A DNA stretch of 64,000 bases, from the NCBI GenBank assembly GCA_018894105.1, contig CM032131.1, positions 6,970,501 through 7,034,500 on the forward strand. Reading direction: 5' to 3'. The notes under the pieces were generated by a model. The model saw only the letters and a list, made by a program, of their open reading frames with translations. It was not told where the DNA came from and did not search any database. Positions within the stretch are counted from its first letter, which is position 1. Each line of letters starts with the position of its first letter. Both the position numbers and the translations under genes were made by a program. This document shows positions 1 to 11,875 of this stretch, piece by piece. This DNA comes from Jacaranda mimosifolia. Its lineage: Eukaryota > Streptophyta > Magnoliopsida > Lamiales > Bignoniaceae.

Positions 1-646
1 TAATATTAAAATTAAATTAAAAGATCCAATCTGAATGTTGAAAGATGAAACCTAGACATCACTATTGACTACACTACAAATATATTAAAAATTTGCATCA
101 TATACTAATGGTACATCTCTTGAAAAAACAATAATTTTCATTAAAAAAAACTCAATTAATTATATGCAGACCCCATTTTTTCTTTCATAAAATTGTTTTA
201 CTAACTCTATTTTATTACTTAATACACCCCCTATAAAATTATCAAAAATCGAAAAAAACATTGCCTTTAGCACAAAGTAGCAACAAAACTACGTGTAATT
301 GAGATTCATATGGGCATTTGAAGTCGGTATGAAGAAATGCGTTTCCGTTATATGTCTTTGGTAATTTTATATTTCTAAATTTTTAAATATATTTTTTTTA
401 TGGAGAAAATGTGTTTTATTTGTTAAATGAACAATTAAATATTATGGGCAACGTTGTCTTTTAAAAAGAAAAAGTTAATGGTGTTAAGGAGATAAAGAGA
501 ATTTAACGGGATTGAATAATTTAAGTAAAATTGAGAATATATAAAGATAAAATGATGCAATTAAAAGTATAAGTGAGTAAAGTGAAACAAAATTTGAGTA
601 TAAGGAGGTAAAATGAATTTTACGCTCAAATAATCTAGTTGATATA
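1..646. other. AT-rich intergenic stretch
   Basis: No open frame, RNA gene or element end is supported here. The sequence is AT-rich with short homopolymer runs. It lies upstream of the MITE that begins at 648. Confidence 0.6.
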
Positions 647-647
647 G

Positions 648-1085
648 GGCTCGTTTGGATTTATAGATAGGATTGATAAAATTATAATGATATGGTAGGA
701 TTGTACTGTTAAAGATAATATAATACTGTATTTAGTGATTAGGATTACACATTTGGGATATGCAGTTATTTTATCAATCATTTGTTTGGATACAAAGATT
801 AAATAATTAGCTAATAAATTTACTAAAATACCCATTCTAAAAAGACAAATGAAAACCCCTAATATTTGCATTCATTCTTTGCATGGCTATAATTGTCATT
901 AGGCCAATTTTTTATTCCTCCAACCATTTGGATTACACAATCAAGGGTTAAGTGGCTTGATACACAATCAATTGAATTAAGAATTATTTATTGGGCCTAC
1001 AATCAATCTTGATCATAAAACCCAAACACTTAACATGACTGAATAAAATTATCTATTAAGCCATGTCAAACAAACCAAACGAGCC
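648..1085. mobile_element. MITE-like element with GGCTCGTTTGG terminal inverted repeats
   Basis: The left end reads GGCTCGTTTGG (648-658) and the right end reads CCAAACGAGCC (1075-1085), a perfect 11-bp inverted repeat enclosing 438 bp of non-coding, AT-rich DNA. Length, lack of coding capacity and termini fit a non-autonomous DNA transposon. No clean target duplication is visible, so the superfamily is not assigned. It sits about 200 bases upstream of the likely start codon of the next gene and may form part of its promoter region. Confidence 0.7.
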
Positions 1086-1154
1086 AATACTGTCTAATTC
1101 AATTACATTCTCATCTTCTTGTTGTAAATTCTGTTGCATTTTATACCGTTAACG

Positions 1155-1174
1155 GTTGACGCTCATATGTCAAC
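1155..1174. promoter_or_regulatory. Convergent pair of TTGAC (W-box core) motifs
   Basis: GTTGAC and its exact reverse complement GTCAAC flank an 8-base spacer. TTGAC is the core of the WRKY-bound W-box. The position, 125-144 bases upstream of the likely ATG at 1299, suits a promoter or 5' UTR element, but function is inferred only from the motif. Confidence 0.3.
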
Positions 1175-1212
1175 TCTCCTGCACAAAAGCCCATTATGGT
1201 CATTTGGCCTCA

Positions 1213-1264
1213 GATCCCCGATCGAACTAGCGTCCACGCCCTATTCCCACCCCCATCGGGGATC
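1213..1264. promoter_or_regulatory. Perfect 10-bp inverted repeat upstream of the start codon
   Basis: GATCCCCGAT (1213-1222) is mirrored by ATCGGGGATC (1255-1264) across a 32-base spacer, and the repeat ends 35 bases before the ATG at 1299. If transcribed it would form a GC-rich stem in the 5' leader. If not, it could be a dyad binding site. No CCAAT-N10-CACG type ER-stress element was found by eye. Confidence 0.4.
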
Positions 1265-1298
1265 ATATGATATAATTGCCCTTCATTCATTTATCATC

Positions 1299-4200
1299 AT
1301 GTTGCATAGTACGGCGATGCTCAGCCGGATCTTGACAGTCCCTTTACTCTTAACCATTCAAACCCTTACGTTGATTCACTCGTCAATCACTCCACCGGCA
1401 CCCCCCTTCAACCTTTCTCATTTCATCTATCCCAAAGTCACCGCCTTTACTGAATTGGGCATCCCTCCTCAACCCCCTCATTTTTTGCAGGTCAGTTTGT
1501 AATTTTGAAGTTTTAACTCTTCAATTAATGATTAATATTGGATTTCTTTAGTTTAACTTGCTTTGATAAAGTGATAAGAATTTCAATCCGCAGTGTTTTG
1601 TGTGTGTTTCTGGATCAAGATTCTTTTTGTTTCTTGATGTTAGAAAAGTTAATTGGAAACTATGCCCCTGAAGAGTTCAGTTAAGTTGATAGGTATATAT
1701 TAGACTTTTATTTGAATGAATGTTTATGTTTTGTGGTTTGCTTCAGGGTGTTTTGGATGCGATTGCCAATAAAGAGAAATGGGCACTGGAGGACATTCGG
1801 ATTTCAGAACTGGATCTAAAGAAAGCGAAATACGGATCAGGGCAAATACATGAGTTTCGAGTTTGGATTGGGAAGAGTGAAATTGTTTTCAAGATGTATG
1901 AGGGAGCATTGGAATGGAAGAAACTGGCAGTGCTGAGGAAAAATGGGTCAGCCGACTTTGAGACTGTGGTTACGGAAATTGGTTCAAAGGCAGTGATTGA
2001 TAGTTTTAAGATTGAAGGCCCTTTTGAATTGCGGGTTGCTAGAGAAAGTGATCAGCTCTCACTAATGTTGCCTGTATGTGCATTTTCTCTCTCATTCTAC
2101 GGTCTTGTCCCTTTTACATGCTTATTTTGAAGAACCCTAGACTTGATATTGAGTTATTGACTTCTCTGGTCAGAATTTGCATTTGCTAACTCAGTTAATG
2201 TTTAAGTGAAATATCATGTTGTGGAGTTGAAATTGAGGATATTGTTTAAAAAGATAAATTGAAGATGATCTTGAAACCAGCATAATTGAATTGTATAAGT
2301 TGATGTATTTCAATGTTTTTGAGATGTGGGAGGATGCTATTATTTTGGATAGGGATTAAAGAAAATCATATTGTGACATAGAGAAAACTGTTTAGTCCTT
2401 TTTATTTTTTATTTTATAATTAATGTAAATTGTGGGTCGTGGAGTGTAACATATGAAAAACTATGGTATATTACTTTGATGGGCATGGTTTTACTCCTAG
2501 TTAGACATCAGATACAGGTGGTGATTAGATGTGAAATGGGTCCTTCATGTAAATTTAGTCCAGCTTGTAGTGGCTCAGCCAGCTGAAGTATCACTGTGAT
2601 GGAGGCTTTGTATGGGAAATAATTTTGACATCCTTATTCCTTGAATGTTAAATGCTACCATCGCAAGTGCAAATAGTCAAAGCCTAAATGTAAAGCAGTA
2701 AAGGGCCAAAAGAATTTTTAGCTATTATAGATGGCATTTGACTTTTTCTTTTTTGGGTATTCCATCTGTTTTTGAGCTCTAACACGGTTGACTAGCCTCC
2801 AATCACTAAAAATGAGAAAAATAGAACTGCACCTGTGGTAACAAATGGTGTCATTAACATGTTTCTGGATATATGCATAATATTGCAATCTGCTCTCCCC
2901 TCAAGTTTTCTTTGTTTGGAAATTGATTCTTGTGATGTTGAGTTCAGTTCCAAAAAGTTAACTAAGTTTTTTTGTCAACATATTGAGGTGGAGAGATTCT
3001 ATTTGGCTTGAGCTGAGTAGGGATGAGTTTTGTCTAAAATTGGTGATTGGTCAATTATTTTTAATCTATATGCAGATTATTTGTTGATTGTAATGGCTGC
3101 ATTCATAAAACTGTTAAGGCATTTGTGGAAAATGATGGGAAGACATGTCATGTTCTCATTGTTTTAAATGAAAAAGCAATCTAGAATTACGGCTTAATTT
3201 CAAATATCAACAATATGCATCTGCTCAAGGCGTTTACTTAGGGAAGCTACTTAAAGACCTTTGGGCTAAAAGCAAAGAAGTGTTAAAGTATCAGATGCTC
3301 TCACTTGCTCTCTTTCAAATGCCCACATTTATGGGCTATTTCTCTTCACTGATGGGCACACCCACTCTCTGTAACTGTGCTTCACCGCTAAAATCACTTA
3401 CAAAGAGTTATTGACAGAATACACAACCCAAAGAATTGCACAACAAAGTCATTGACCTATTTAGTGTTAATGTTTCATCCCCAACAATATGTGACTTATG
3501 CCTATCAATGTAGCATTTTAAGCCATTAATGACAATTGGATTTGGGATCTTCTGGGAGGTGGGAATGCCTGCCTCAATTTGGAAGTTATTTAAACTTCCT
3601 CATTGTCTTGGAACATGGCATTTTTGTGAATGTGGAGTAGTGCATATAGTTTCAATTTGCAGTCCTATTTTTCTCTTCAAGTCTTCTCAGTCATTTAACA
3701 TTCAAGGCTATTGAATGAAATTTTGATACGACCACGCTAAATCTTCTCCTGGATTTGTGATCTATATTTGTTATACAATTATAGTGCTCGTGCTGAGATT
3801 TTGTTTTTATTTTTCCTTGGCTGTACATTTCAGCTGAACGCTACACGCTCTGGTTTGAGGCGAATATCAGTTGGTGAAGGCATCACTGTAGAAGTGGAAG
3901 GTGCTGAAGAAATTTCTACATTTCATCCTTCTGATCGTCATCAACCTCCATATGACATTTTGACTTATAGAAACTGGAATAAAGTTGGATCTATTTGGCC
4001 TCCATTATGCATGACATTACCAGCTATACGCATTCTGGGTTCTGCATCCGTAGTGGCCTACAGAAGTCAAAGACCTGCTGCATTTATTCAGACGGTTCTT
4101 TCCTCTAAAGATGCAATGGAATTACTGCCTGACAAGTGTTATATCGGGCCAAACTACCAGAAGCCAAGGCATATTTCTAGTTATTTGGGCCTTAGAATAG

Positions 4201-4580
4201 CTCTTCTGGAAAGACTCCTGAGTAGCTTCCCAAACAAGGAAGCCACTCCAAGTGCTTCTTTGCGATCTCTGAAGGCAAAAATTATAGCATCGACTATATT
4301 TCGCTTTCAGTTGGAATTGGAAAGAAACGTCAGAAGCAATGATACTTACTGGAGCACATTAGCCGACTGGAGAACAAGGCCTACTGTTGAACGTGTATGG
4401 TATGAAGTAGCAGCCAGAATTGAAGGTGGCATTTTGAAGCCTTTAGTCATCAAGAAGGTCAGGCCTTTAAATGATATAGACTCATTTGCTTGGAGTAGTT
4501 TATTGTCAAATCTCTCCTTCACAAAACTTCCATCTATCCTTGTTCCTCCTGAGGCACTTACACTGGATGTGAAATGGTAA
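1299..4580 (+). CDS. TIN1: Secreted/ER-targeted plant-specific protein, probably TUNICAMYCIN INDUCED 1-like (three exons)
   Basis: The exons are 1299-1490, 1747-2073 and 3834-4580. All junctions are GT-AG (donors GTCAGT and GTATGT; acceptors TTCAG and TTTCAG) and all are in phase 0, giving 421 residues. A second in-frame ATG at 1317 would give 415. Upstream codons remain open back to 1134, but only these two ATGs place a hydrophobic signal peptide (about residues 7-28) at the N-terminus. The mature part is soluble-looking with no further membrane span. Exon 3 encodes most of the conserved region, including WPPLCMTLP and a GPNYQKPRHISSYLGL stretch. Length and overall look match my memory of the Arabidopsis ER-stress-responsive protein TIN1 (about 424 residues), a plant-specific protein of unclear biochemistry. 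That name is recognition, not a search result. Intron 2 is 1760 bases with no evident insertion. No broken codon is seen, so the gene appears intact. Confidence 0.72.
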
Positions 4581-4826
4581 TTAGGAAACTGCTGTTTTCT
4601 TTTGGAAACTTCAAAATGGTAATTGTTGAGCCATGTGTTTTCCTTCCTCTGTACAAAAATTTGTTCATATCTACATAATGATCTGCTTAAGCACATAGTT
4701 AGTTTTGTAAAGGAACACTGAATTGATATCAACCTTGAATTGCATTAGAGTTTTCATCATCACATCACATTTTCTTATGTGTAAGTCTTCGCATTGGAAT
4801 TCCTACCAATTTCTGAACAAATATTT
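4581..4826. other. Short spacer between two convergent genes
   Basis: These 246 bases separate the stop codon of the plus-strand gene from that of the minus-strand transporter. They must hold both 3' UTR starts or an overlap of the two. No clear AATAAA is seen in either direction. Confidence 0.6.
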
Positions 4827-7800
4827 TTAGGGGATGGAAGTCCTAACAATGCTAACATCAATTCTTTCCTCAACGTAATCCATGCAACCATTATCCGCTT
4901 GCTTCACTTCAACTTTCTTGTATTTATACCAAGATGCACATAGTAAATAGACCCCCAAATTCACCACACTTATGCCTGCGAGTAACCAGTAGAAATATTC
5001 CAGTTTGTCCCTGTTCAGATTGTTGCTAGCCAGCCATCCTTCGCTCACCTTATTCACCACGTTCACCACCACCGTGCTTGTGTAGTACCCAAATGCCAAC
5101 GAGCACCAGGAGATGGCCGTGCTCAATGACTTCATGCCAGATGAACTCTCAGTATAGAAGAATTCCAACAGCCCCACGAGTGTAAACATATCAGCCATTC
5201 CAAAAATAGCATACTGAATTCCTAGCCAGAATATGCTTATAGGTAGGGGCCCTGGTGATTCCACCATGTTGTGCTTTATGGCTACATTTTTCCTGTGCGT
5301 TTCAATAATTCCACTCACTGCCATGGATATGGCTGAAAGAACCAGGCCCACTGCAACCCTCTGGAGTTGTGTAATTCCAGTTCGGATGCCTGTGAACCTT
5401 CGTGCCAAGGGGACGAAAAACCTGTCGTAAATAGGGAGTAGTATGAACATGAATGCTAATGGGATCACTGGAATTGATGGTCCTGGCATTTCAAAGCTTC
5501 CTATTTTTCTGTCCATTGTAGTGCTTTGTTGGATGGAAAATGTCTGGAGCTGGGCCAAACAGGTGTTCATGAAAATTGTACTAAGTATGATTGGTAGCAT
5601 CCGAACTAGGATTTTTGTTTCTTCGACTTGAGTGACAGTACACAGCCTCCAGGATCCAGAAGCACTAGATGTTGCTGCATCTTGTGAGGTCCTCACAATT
5701 GCTGCACGATCCAATGGCCTGAATATCATTCCATTTTGTAACGGTTAGCTACTGCAAGAGATGCTTCTAGTTTGAATGAATTATCCAGAAATTTTCTGTC
5801 CAAGATTTTATTACAAAACTTACTTGAATTGATCTGTCCTCTGAAGAATCTCACTGGTTCCAGCTTCTTTGTCATGAATCTCATGCAACTGTTGTGCCAT
5901 ATCTGGTACTGGAAGTTTCCTGTTTCTAATGGCTGCTACAAATACCTGTTTAACTAGGAATTTAGTGAGTTCTGTTTTGAAGAAATTCATGATAAGCCTC
6001 AAACAGGGCACTTTTATTACGTACCTGTAGAATTCGAACTAGAGGGCTGCCCTTGGGCACATTAGTCCGATATACTGATTTCCCCATGCTTAGGAACAGA
6101 ATAGCCATTATAACAGCTACGGCACACACACCAAAAGACCAATCCCATCCCTGATTGGTACTTATCCAGACTAAAAATGTCACCCCAAGTATTGCTCCAA
6201 ATGTGATGGAAAACATTAACCAGTTGAAGTAGCTTGAAAGAGAAGCGGCCTCTTTAGGGTCTTTCTCATCAAACTGATCGGCTCCCAGAGAAGGTAGAGC
6301 TGCTTTGATTCCTCCGGTCCCCATTGCCACCAAATAAAGACCAGTGAACAACATTGCCTCTTGACTGCTGGTAGCTGACTCGCAATGGTTCATTTTACTT
6401 GGGGCCACATCTTTGCAGGGAAAAGGTCTTAGCTGTTGGAAATGTGCTTGCACTGCTAGAACAGCATATCCCTGCAAATGCAAGGCTTTGTAGATTCAGG
6501 CATCTATCAGAAGGTAAAAAGAATATCTTTTATTACTTGCTGCTAGTTATCTTTTATGATCTTGAATCATATTCTTGGTTTACTAGTGTTTCTTAAGATA
6601 TTAATCATAATCAATTTTAGCAGGACTCTTGTGGTTTACCAGTGTTTCTTAAGATATTAATCTGAGGTGATATCCCAAAAATATCGTCTATTGAAAAATA
6701 ACGGGGTGGGACCTGCGCCCCCATTGTTTTAGAGCCCGGGTTAGAGTCGGGTTACTAGTTCTGGGCAATGCTTGCTAGGCCCTAAGATTCTAGTAGTGTG
6801 GCAGGCCTACATCGAACCACATGGTCCATCAACTTCCCAATCGATGTCGCTATAAATAATATCTCTCTCTCTCATTTCAGGTATGTTGTCCAGTTAAATT
6901 TATCTACATTGCCTACTTACTTCCACAACTTATTTTCTCTATACACTTTTACTGACTTGGGCTTGGAGAGTGTTTATTGGGCATCTCCAACTGACTCTTA
7001 ACATGTCTTTGCTTTTAGTATTACGCTGAGTTTGACTCCTTGACCTAAAGATTCGATTCCGATTAAGAGAAAATCTTATAACTCAATTACTAATTGATAT
7101 CTTTTCAATTAAAATTTCATAATCTTGAATTCTATCTATTCCTATTATTTTTTTACTGTCACTCAAAACTTATGCTATGTTTGGATCGAAGGACTTAGTG
7201 AGGAAAAAAAGGACAAAATGGTAAAGGTGCAAAAATTGAAGAAAAAAAAGTTACATCATTTGAAGTATTTTTTCCTACATCTTTCCGGTTCCTCTCATTA
7301 TCATGGTGAGTAGTCAATAATATAACTGATGCATCATCTTGTTTTTTTGCATATAATTGGGATATAATTTATTCATTTATTGTTTGATTGTTCATGGTTT
7401 AGAACAACAAAATGAATTTTGTACAAACATGGTTATATTTTTATGTTATCATGGGCGAGTGTTTAATAGCATACCTGATGCGTTATCTTTTCTTTGAATG
7501 GTGAGTACGAGCTATTATATCATTTTATTAAATTATCCGACAGAGACATTACATGATTTCGAAACAGATAATGATGTAATGTATCTTGAGTCTTACGTAC
7601 ATAATTTTGTTACATGTTTGTGTGCTGGCATGCACTTTGACTCTATAATTAGGAGCCAATTAGGCGATTGGGTCTTCAGCGTGCCAGTTAACGGTAGTAA
7701 TTTACAGTGTGTTCAGCGAGCTATAAACTCTCGAAACATTTACATCTATAATATATTTTGAAACTTATTAGATATCATAAAGTGTTTAGTAATTTTTTTT

Positions 7801-8708
7801 AAAAAAAATTTACATGCTCCCAAAATAATATGTTAGGATATTATAAATTATTCTGAAGGAAAAAAAAAAAAAAAAAAAAGAGAGGAGTTACTAACTCATT
7901 TTAAAATTTTAATAAATCACTTTTAACTATGTTAATTACAAATTGCCATTATTTATATTTTAAGTTCCAAACTTCTATATTATCCAATCCAACCAATTCA
8001 TGAGTTTATGTCTAACATTTTATAAACTTCAAAATATCTTATCAAATGTTGGAGCTTATAAGATATTTTAACAAAGTTTACTCAAATACCCTCGTAATCT
8101 ATAGGAATTAAAGTCGATAAAAAATAAATAAGTATGCATAATTAATCTTATAATCATGATAGAGACTGTGGTGAAAGTATAATCACTTACCATTATTTCT
8201 AAGCAGCCGAAGATAACACAAGTCTTAAACCTTGACAAATAAGTATCTGAGATAAATCCTCCAAATAACGATAGCAGAAATGCAGTCCCCATGAAGTTTG
8301 TGAGTGCAGTTGCCGATTTTGTTAAGCTGAAGTTCATATAACCATAAAAGTAAGTAACTAAACTCACACCATTTGAAATGAATGCCATTGTCTCCAATGC
8401 TGCCATTGCTGCATCATCGGGAGTAATCAAGACTCAGAAGCCAATACAGAATACTATTATCAAAAGTAACAAAGAGTACTTATGTTGTCTTAATTACCAA
8501 ACACAAAAACGGTAGCCCTGCTCCCTCCCAGCCTTAGCTGCTGCTGAATATCGTCATTCCCAAGAATCCCCTGCAAATTGTGGGGCAGTACGTACCAGAT
8601 TATTTTGCAAGAAGAAATACATAGATGAAAATCTTGGAAAATGTCTCCCTATCAATATTTTTAGTTAAAGAATTGCATTCGTATCTCTAGATTTCTTACC
8701 ATTTTCAT
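4827..8708 (-). CDS. NRT1/PTR family (NPF) proton-coupled transporter, NPF4-like, six exons
   Basis: On the minus strand the exons are 8708-8700, 8570-8498, 8408-8191, 6471-6025, 5945-5824 and 5718-4827. Every junction is GT-AG and in frame, totalling 1761 nt, or 586 residues, the usual NPF size. NPF proteins are plasma- or vacuolar-membrane carriers of nitrate, hormones or other small solutes with about 12 membrane helices. Visible features include the helix-1 region ALETMAFISNGVSLVTYF, FMGTAFLLSLFGGFISDTYL, GLYLVAMGTGGIKAALPSLG-ADQFDE and a PTR-type SSYFNWLMFSITFG segment. The long last exon carries NTCLAQLQTFSIQQ, LQRVAVGLVLS and MKSLSTAISW. The ExxE[R/K] helix-1 motif of many NPFs is degenerate (A-A-L-E-T). 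Similarity is to the NPF4 group by eye, and the substrate is unknown. The first exon holds only three codons (M-K-M), chosen because its donor GTAAGA and phase fit exactly. Intron 3 (8190-6472, 1719 bases) carries a MITE. No inactivating change is seen. Confidence 0.85.
6577..6662. repeat. 30-bp direct repeat in an NPF intron
   Basis: Bases 6577-6606 recur at 6633-6662 with a single mismatch, an offset of 56 bases. The repeat lies inside intron 3 of the transporter gene and looks like a local duplication. No other meaning is apparent. Confidence 0.7.
7707..8092 (-). mobile_element. MITE in intron 3 of the NPF gene
   Basis: This stretch aligns by eye, in reverse orientation, along its whole length with the better-preserved MITE at 61385-61763. 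Shared blocks include AAGTGTTT-GGTAA-like ends, a TTAATTACAAA-TTGCCATTAT core, GGAGCTTATAAGAT and an end close to CAAATACCCT. It lacks coding capacity, is more diverged than the distal copy and holds a run of about 20 A. Its termini are too decayed for a target duplication to be read. It accounts for part of the unusual length of this intron. Confidence 0.6.
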
Positions 8709-11700
8709 CTGCAGATAGAACTTTTCTTCAATTAGGGTCTGAGGTAGCTTGAAGATTCTTACATCTTTTGATATGCTTATATAGAGATAATATCATGATT
8801 GTCTTAAGCATAAAATGACAACCAATGATGGATGAGGAATCTTATGGCATCCATCTACATTAGAAAATAATTCCAGTCAACTGGTGGACTCTTTTTGTTT
8901 CGCTTTCTTATGATTGGAAGTTTCTCTGCCTCCCTCTATATATGCACCCCACCCCCAACCAAAAAAATAAGTTAATAAATTGGTATTGATGTGCATGTTT
9001 TTTACTTTATTTGGTGACATAATTAGTTGCATATGATCAGCTGTGATTTCAGACAGAATCATCCGTTAGGTGCTGCCTTAATTGTTTGATTGTGCGATGG
9101 TTTCAAGTTTATTAGATGCCATGCATTTCAACTTCTAGTATCTTATGGTCCATACATTCTTTTCTCTCTTGTTAAAATTTGCATCAAATAACTTGATCAA
9201 CCAAACTAAAGCAATTCTTGATGCTCTATACATTTGCTTAATTTCCGATGAAATTTGACACTTATTATTAGATGAAAGAGGTATAACCGATAAGATTTTC
9301 ATACCATGTATAGTATCTTCTATTTTGCCAAGACATGGAATAGATAGTGCATATTGTTGTCTTTGTAAGATAGATGGAATATTAGTTTATACGGCATCAA
9401 TTTATAGGAATATCAATAGGGGGTCATCCAATAGGTCTTTTCAAGATCGATCTATTTATATCTTTCGGGTTCGATGTCGTAGTAGAAAACTCTTGATCAG
9501 GAGGTGTAAGGGGTTGGGAACTGAAATCACCAACATAGGTTAAGGTCACGGGAGGTCCAACAAATTTTTTTCAAAGTTCAAGTAAAAAAATAAACAAGGA
9601 AAGAAATTGATCGACATGCGGAAATGTAAAAATTAAAATGATATATTAGTTATAATTGAGAGAATTATAGTGGTTTCTTGATGCAGAGTTGTCTCATCAA
9701 TTCTACTTGACTTTGAGGAGTCTTTTCACATGTAATTTTTGGGTGGTGGGTCATTTTTGGATAAAATTCAAATAGGATTCGACCAATATAAAAAGATACA
9801 GGTGGTCATGAAGTAGAATGGATTTTTACAACATGAGCATATCAAACCTTATGAAACTATGGTATGGACTTTATCTTCAGAATTATCTGTTTACATACTA
9901 CGAATCTATTAAACTGCAAGTTCTTCAGCGATCAATTTAAAATTACAAACAGTCAAAGCATCTCGTGGATACATTCGAAGTGATCCATTATTTTAGAACA
10001 CTGCATAGTCAGCATTAGGCGGGCGGGACGATCACAATTGTAATTACATTCCCAGTTGTTTAATCTAAATTTTTGCAAACACAGTTACTGTGGAGACCAA
10101 AGGCGTGCTTAAGTAGTGATGTAATGCTGCTGATTTTCTCTTAGCTGTATGCTTTATTTTAATAAACAACAGTCGAAGAACACTTTTTTTTCGAACTTTT
10201 TTATAACTAACAAATATAAAACATTGAAATTCATAATATGCTCATATAAAGATCCCTTTTAGGGTGTTCTGTTGTTAATATTTGTTTCCTTCTGTTGCAT
10301 CAGACCATCTTTCTTTCTCATTTATTTTGTAATTAATACAATTAAAATAAAATAAATTCTTAAAATTTTTAAAATTAGTTAGGATTTTTTTTTTGGTTGT
10401 TGGGTTACAGGACTTGTAAGATTTTAATATTTTATTTTAGGAGGTTAATTATAAGTTTTTGTTGTAAAAAAAGTACTAAAAATACTTTTTGACATTTTAT
10501 AAATTCTCAAATATATTTTAAAGAGTTTATAAACTCACTGCAACACCATCTTAATATATTTAATGAAACCAAAGAAAAATATGATAGGACATATTATATT
10601 GTTATCTGAGTAGAAAAGCTAAATTAAAGTCAAATTTTAGTGCCAGTTGGGATAAACCCAAATATTATGTGCCTTTTTTTCTTATCAGGATTCGAAATAA
10701 TTTATAAGGCGAATACTTGAACTCTTAATAAGTTTTAAGGCAAGCAGAGCCGGACCATTTTCTCAATGTTGTTTTGATTCGTATGGCAAACAGAATCTCC
10801 TTTATGTTACATTTAGATTAAGAAAAATAGTGAGAAAAAAAGGAAAGAAAAATATAAAAGTAGAAATATGAAAATATAATAATTGAAGCATAGAAGAAAC
10901 TCTTTTTAATATATATATATATATATATATATGTTTTTAATTAAGATTCAAGATTCAAACATGAAGTTAGCATCAGAATAGGCCCTTGCAACAAAAAACT
11001 GTGTTTGGTGTATATTTTGATTTAGAATTAATAAATGCTGAACCCAATAGAGAGAAGCAGATTATGGGATCACATTTAAATAATTTTAAATAGTTCAATT
11101 AACGAATAATGAAACAACAGGAGAGGTGCAGATGATGCTGTAAATGAACAACATTAATATGTAAAAATGACTAAGTTGTTTGCTAAAATTGAGAAAATTA
11201 AGTTCAAAATATGTTGAGCGTGTTGGATTTTGGACTTTAATATATATATATATATATATACATATATTAATAATTGTGTGCAGTTTGCTATCGTAAAAAT
11301 GTTTGGCCCAAATTATCTTACAAAGTATGTGTTTATATGTGTAGATACTCTAAATTGTAATTTCTAATTTTATGATGGGTCAAATTAGAAATAAAGAAAA
11401 GATATAAAGTTATATTAGAATTATAATCACTGAATTATGCATATGATTCTTTTCTAATATCCCATCATTAGAAAAGAGAGAGTAAGTTCTCCCAAACTTC
11501 ACAGTGCGTCCTCACTTTTAAGTCCATAATTTTAAATTTCAATGAATTTTTAGTGTACTTGCATACATAAATAGTAATAGAAAAAAAGTTCAAAACATGA
11601 AAATGGCTTTTTTGGCACATTCTAATTGTTGCTTATAGCATCAACTTTATTCCAAGGAAAAATTAATAATTTTTACCCCAAGATAATAATCCTCACAAAA

Positions 11701-11844
11701 CAAGGGAGTAAACCTTGCATTATTGTACAACAGCACTAAATAGTTTAAGAATTTGATGATGATGCCAGGTAATTATTTGTTAATTACAGGCCAAAGTATA
11801 TAACTAAAATCTAGAATACCTTAATGTCAACTCTCAATTTGATG

Positions 11845-11875
<31 letters not shown>

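Noticed and set aside
7498..7761. Plus-strand frame of 87 codons opposite the NPF intron
   Set aside because: It lies in a long intron on the other strand, ends inside a MITE and shows no family motif.
9325..9543. Plus-strand frame of 72 codons rich in Arg/Ser/Ile, considered as an organelle-derived insertion
   Set aside because: I could not match it to any plastid or mitochondrial gene, and the flanks are ordinary AT-rich DNA.
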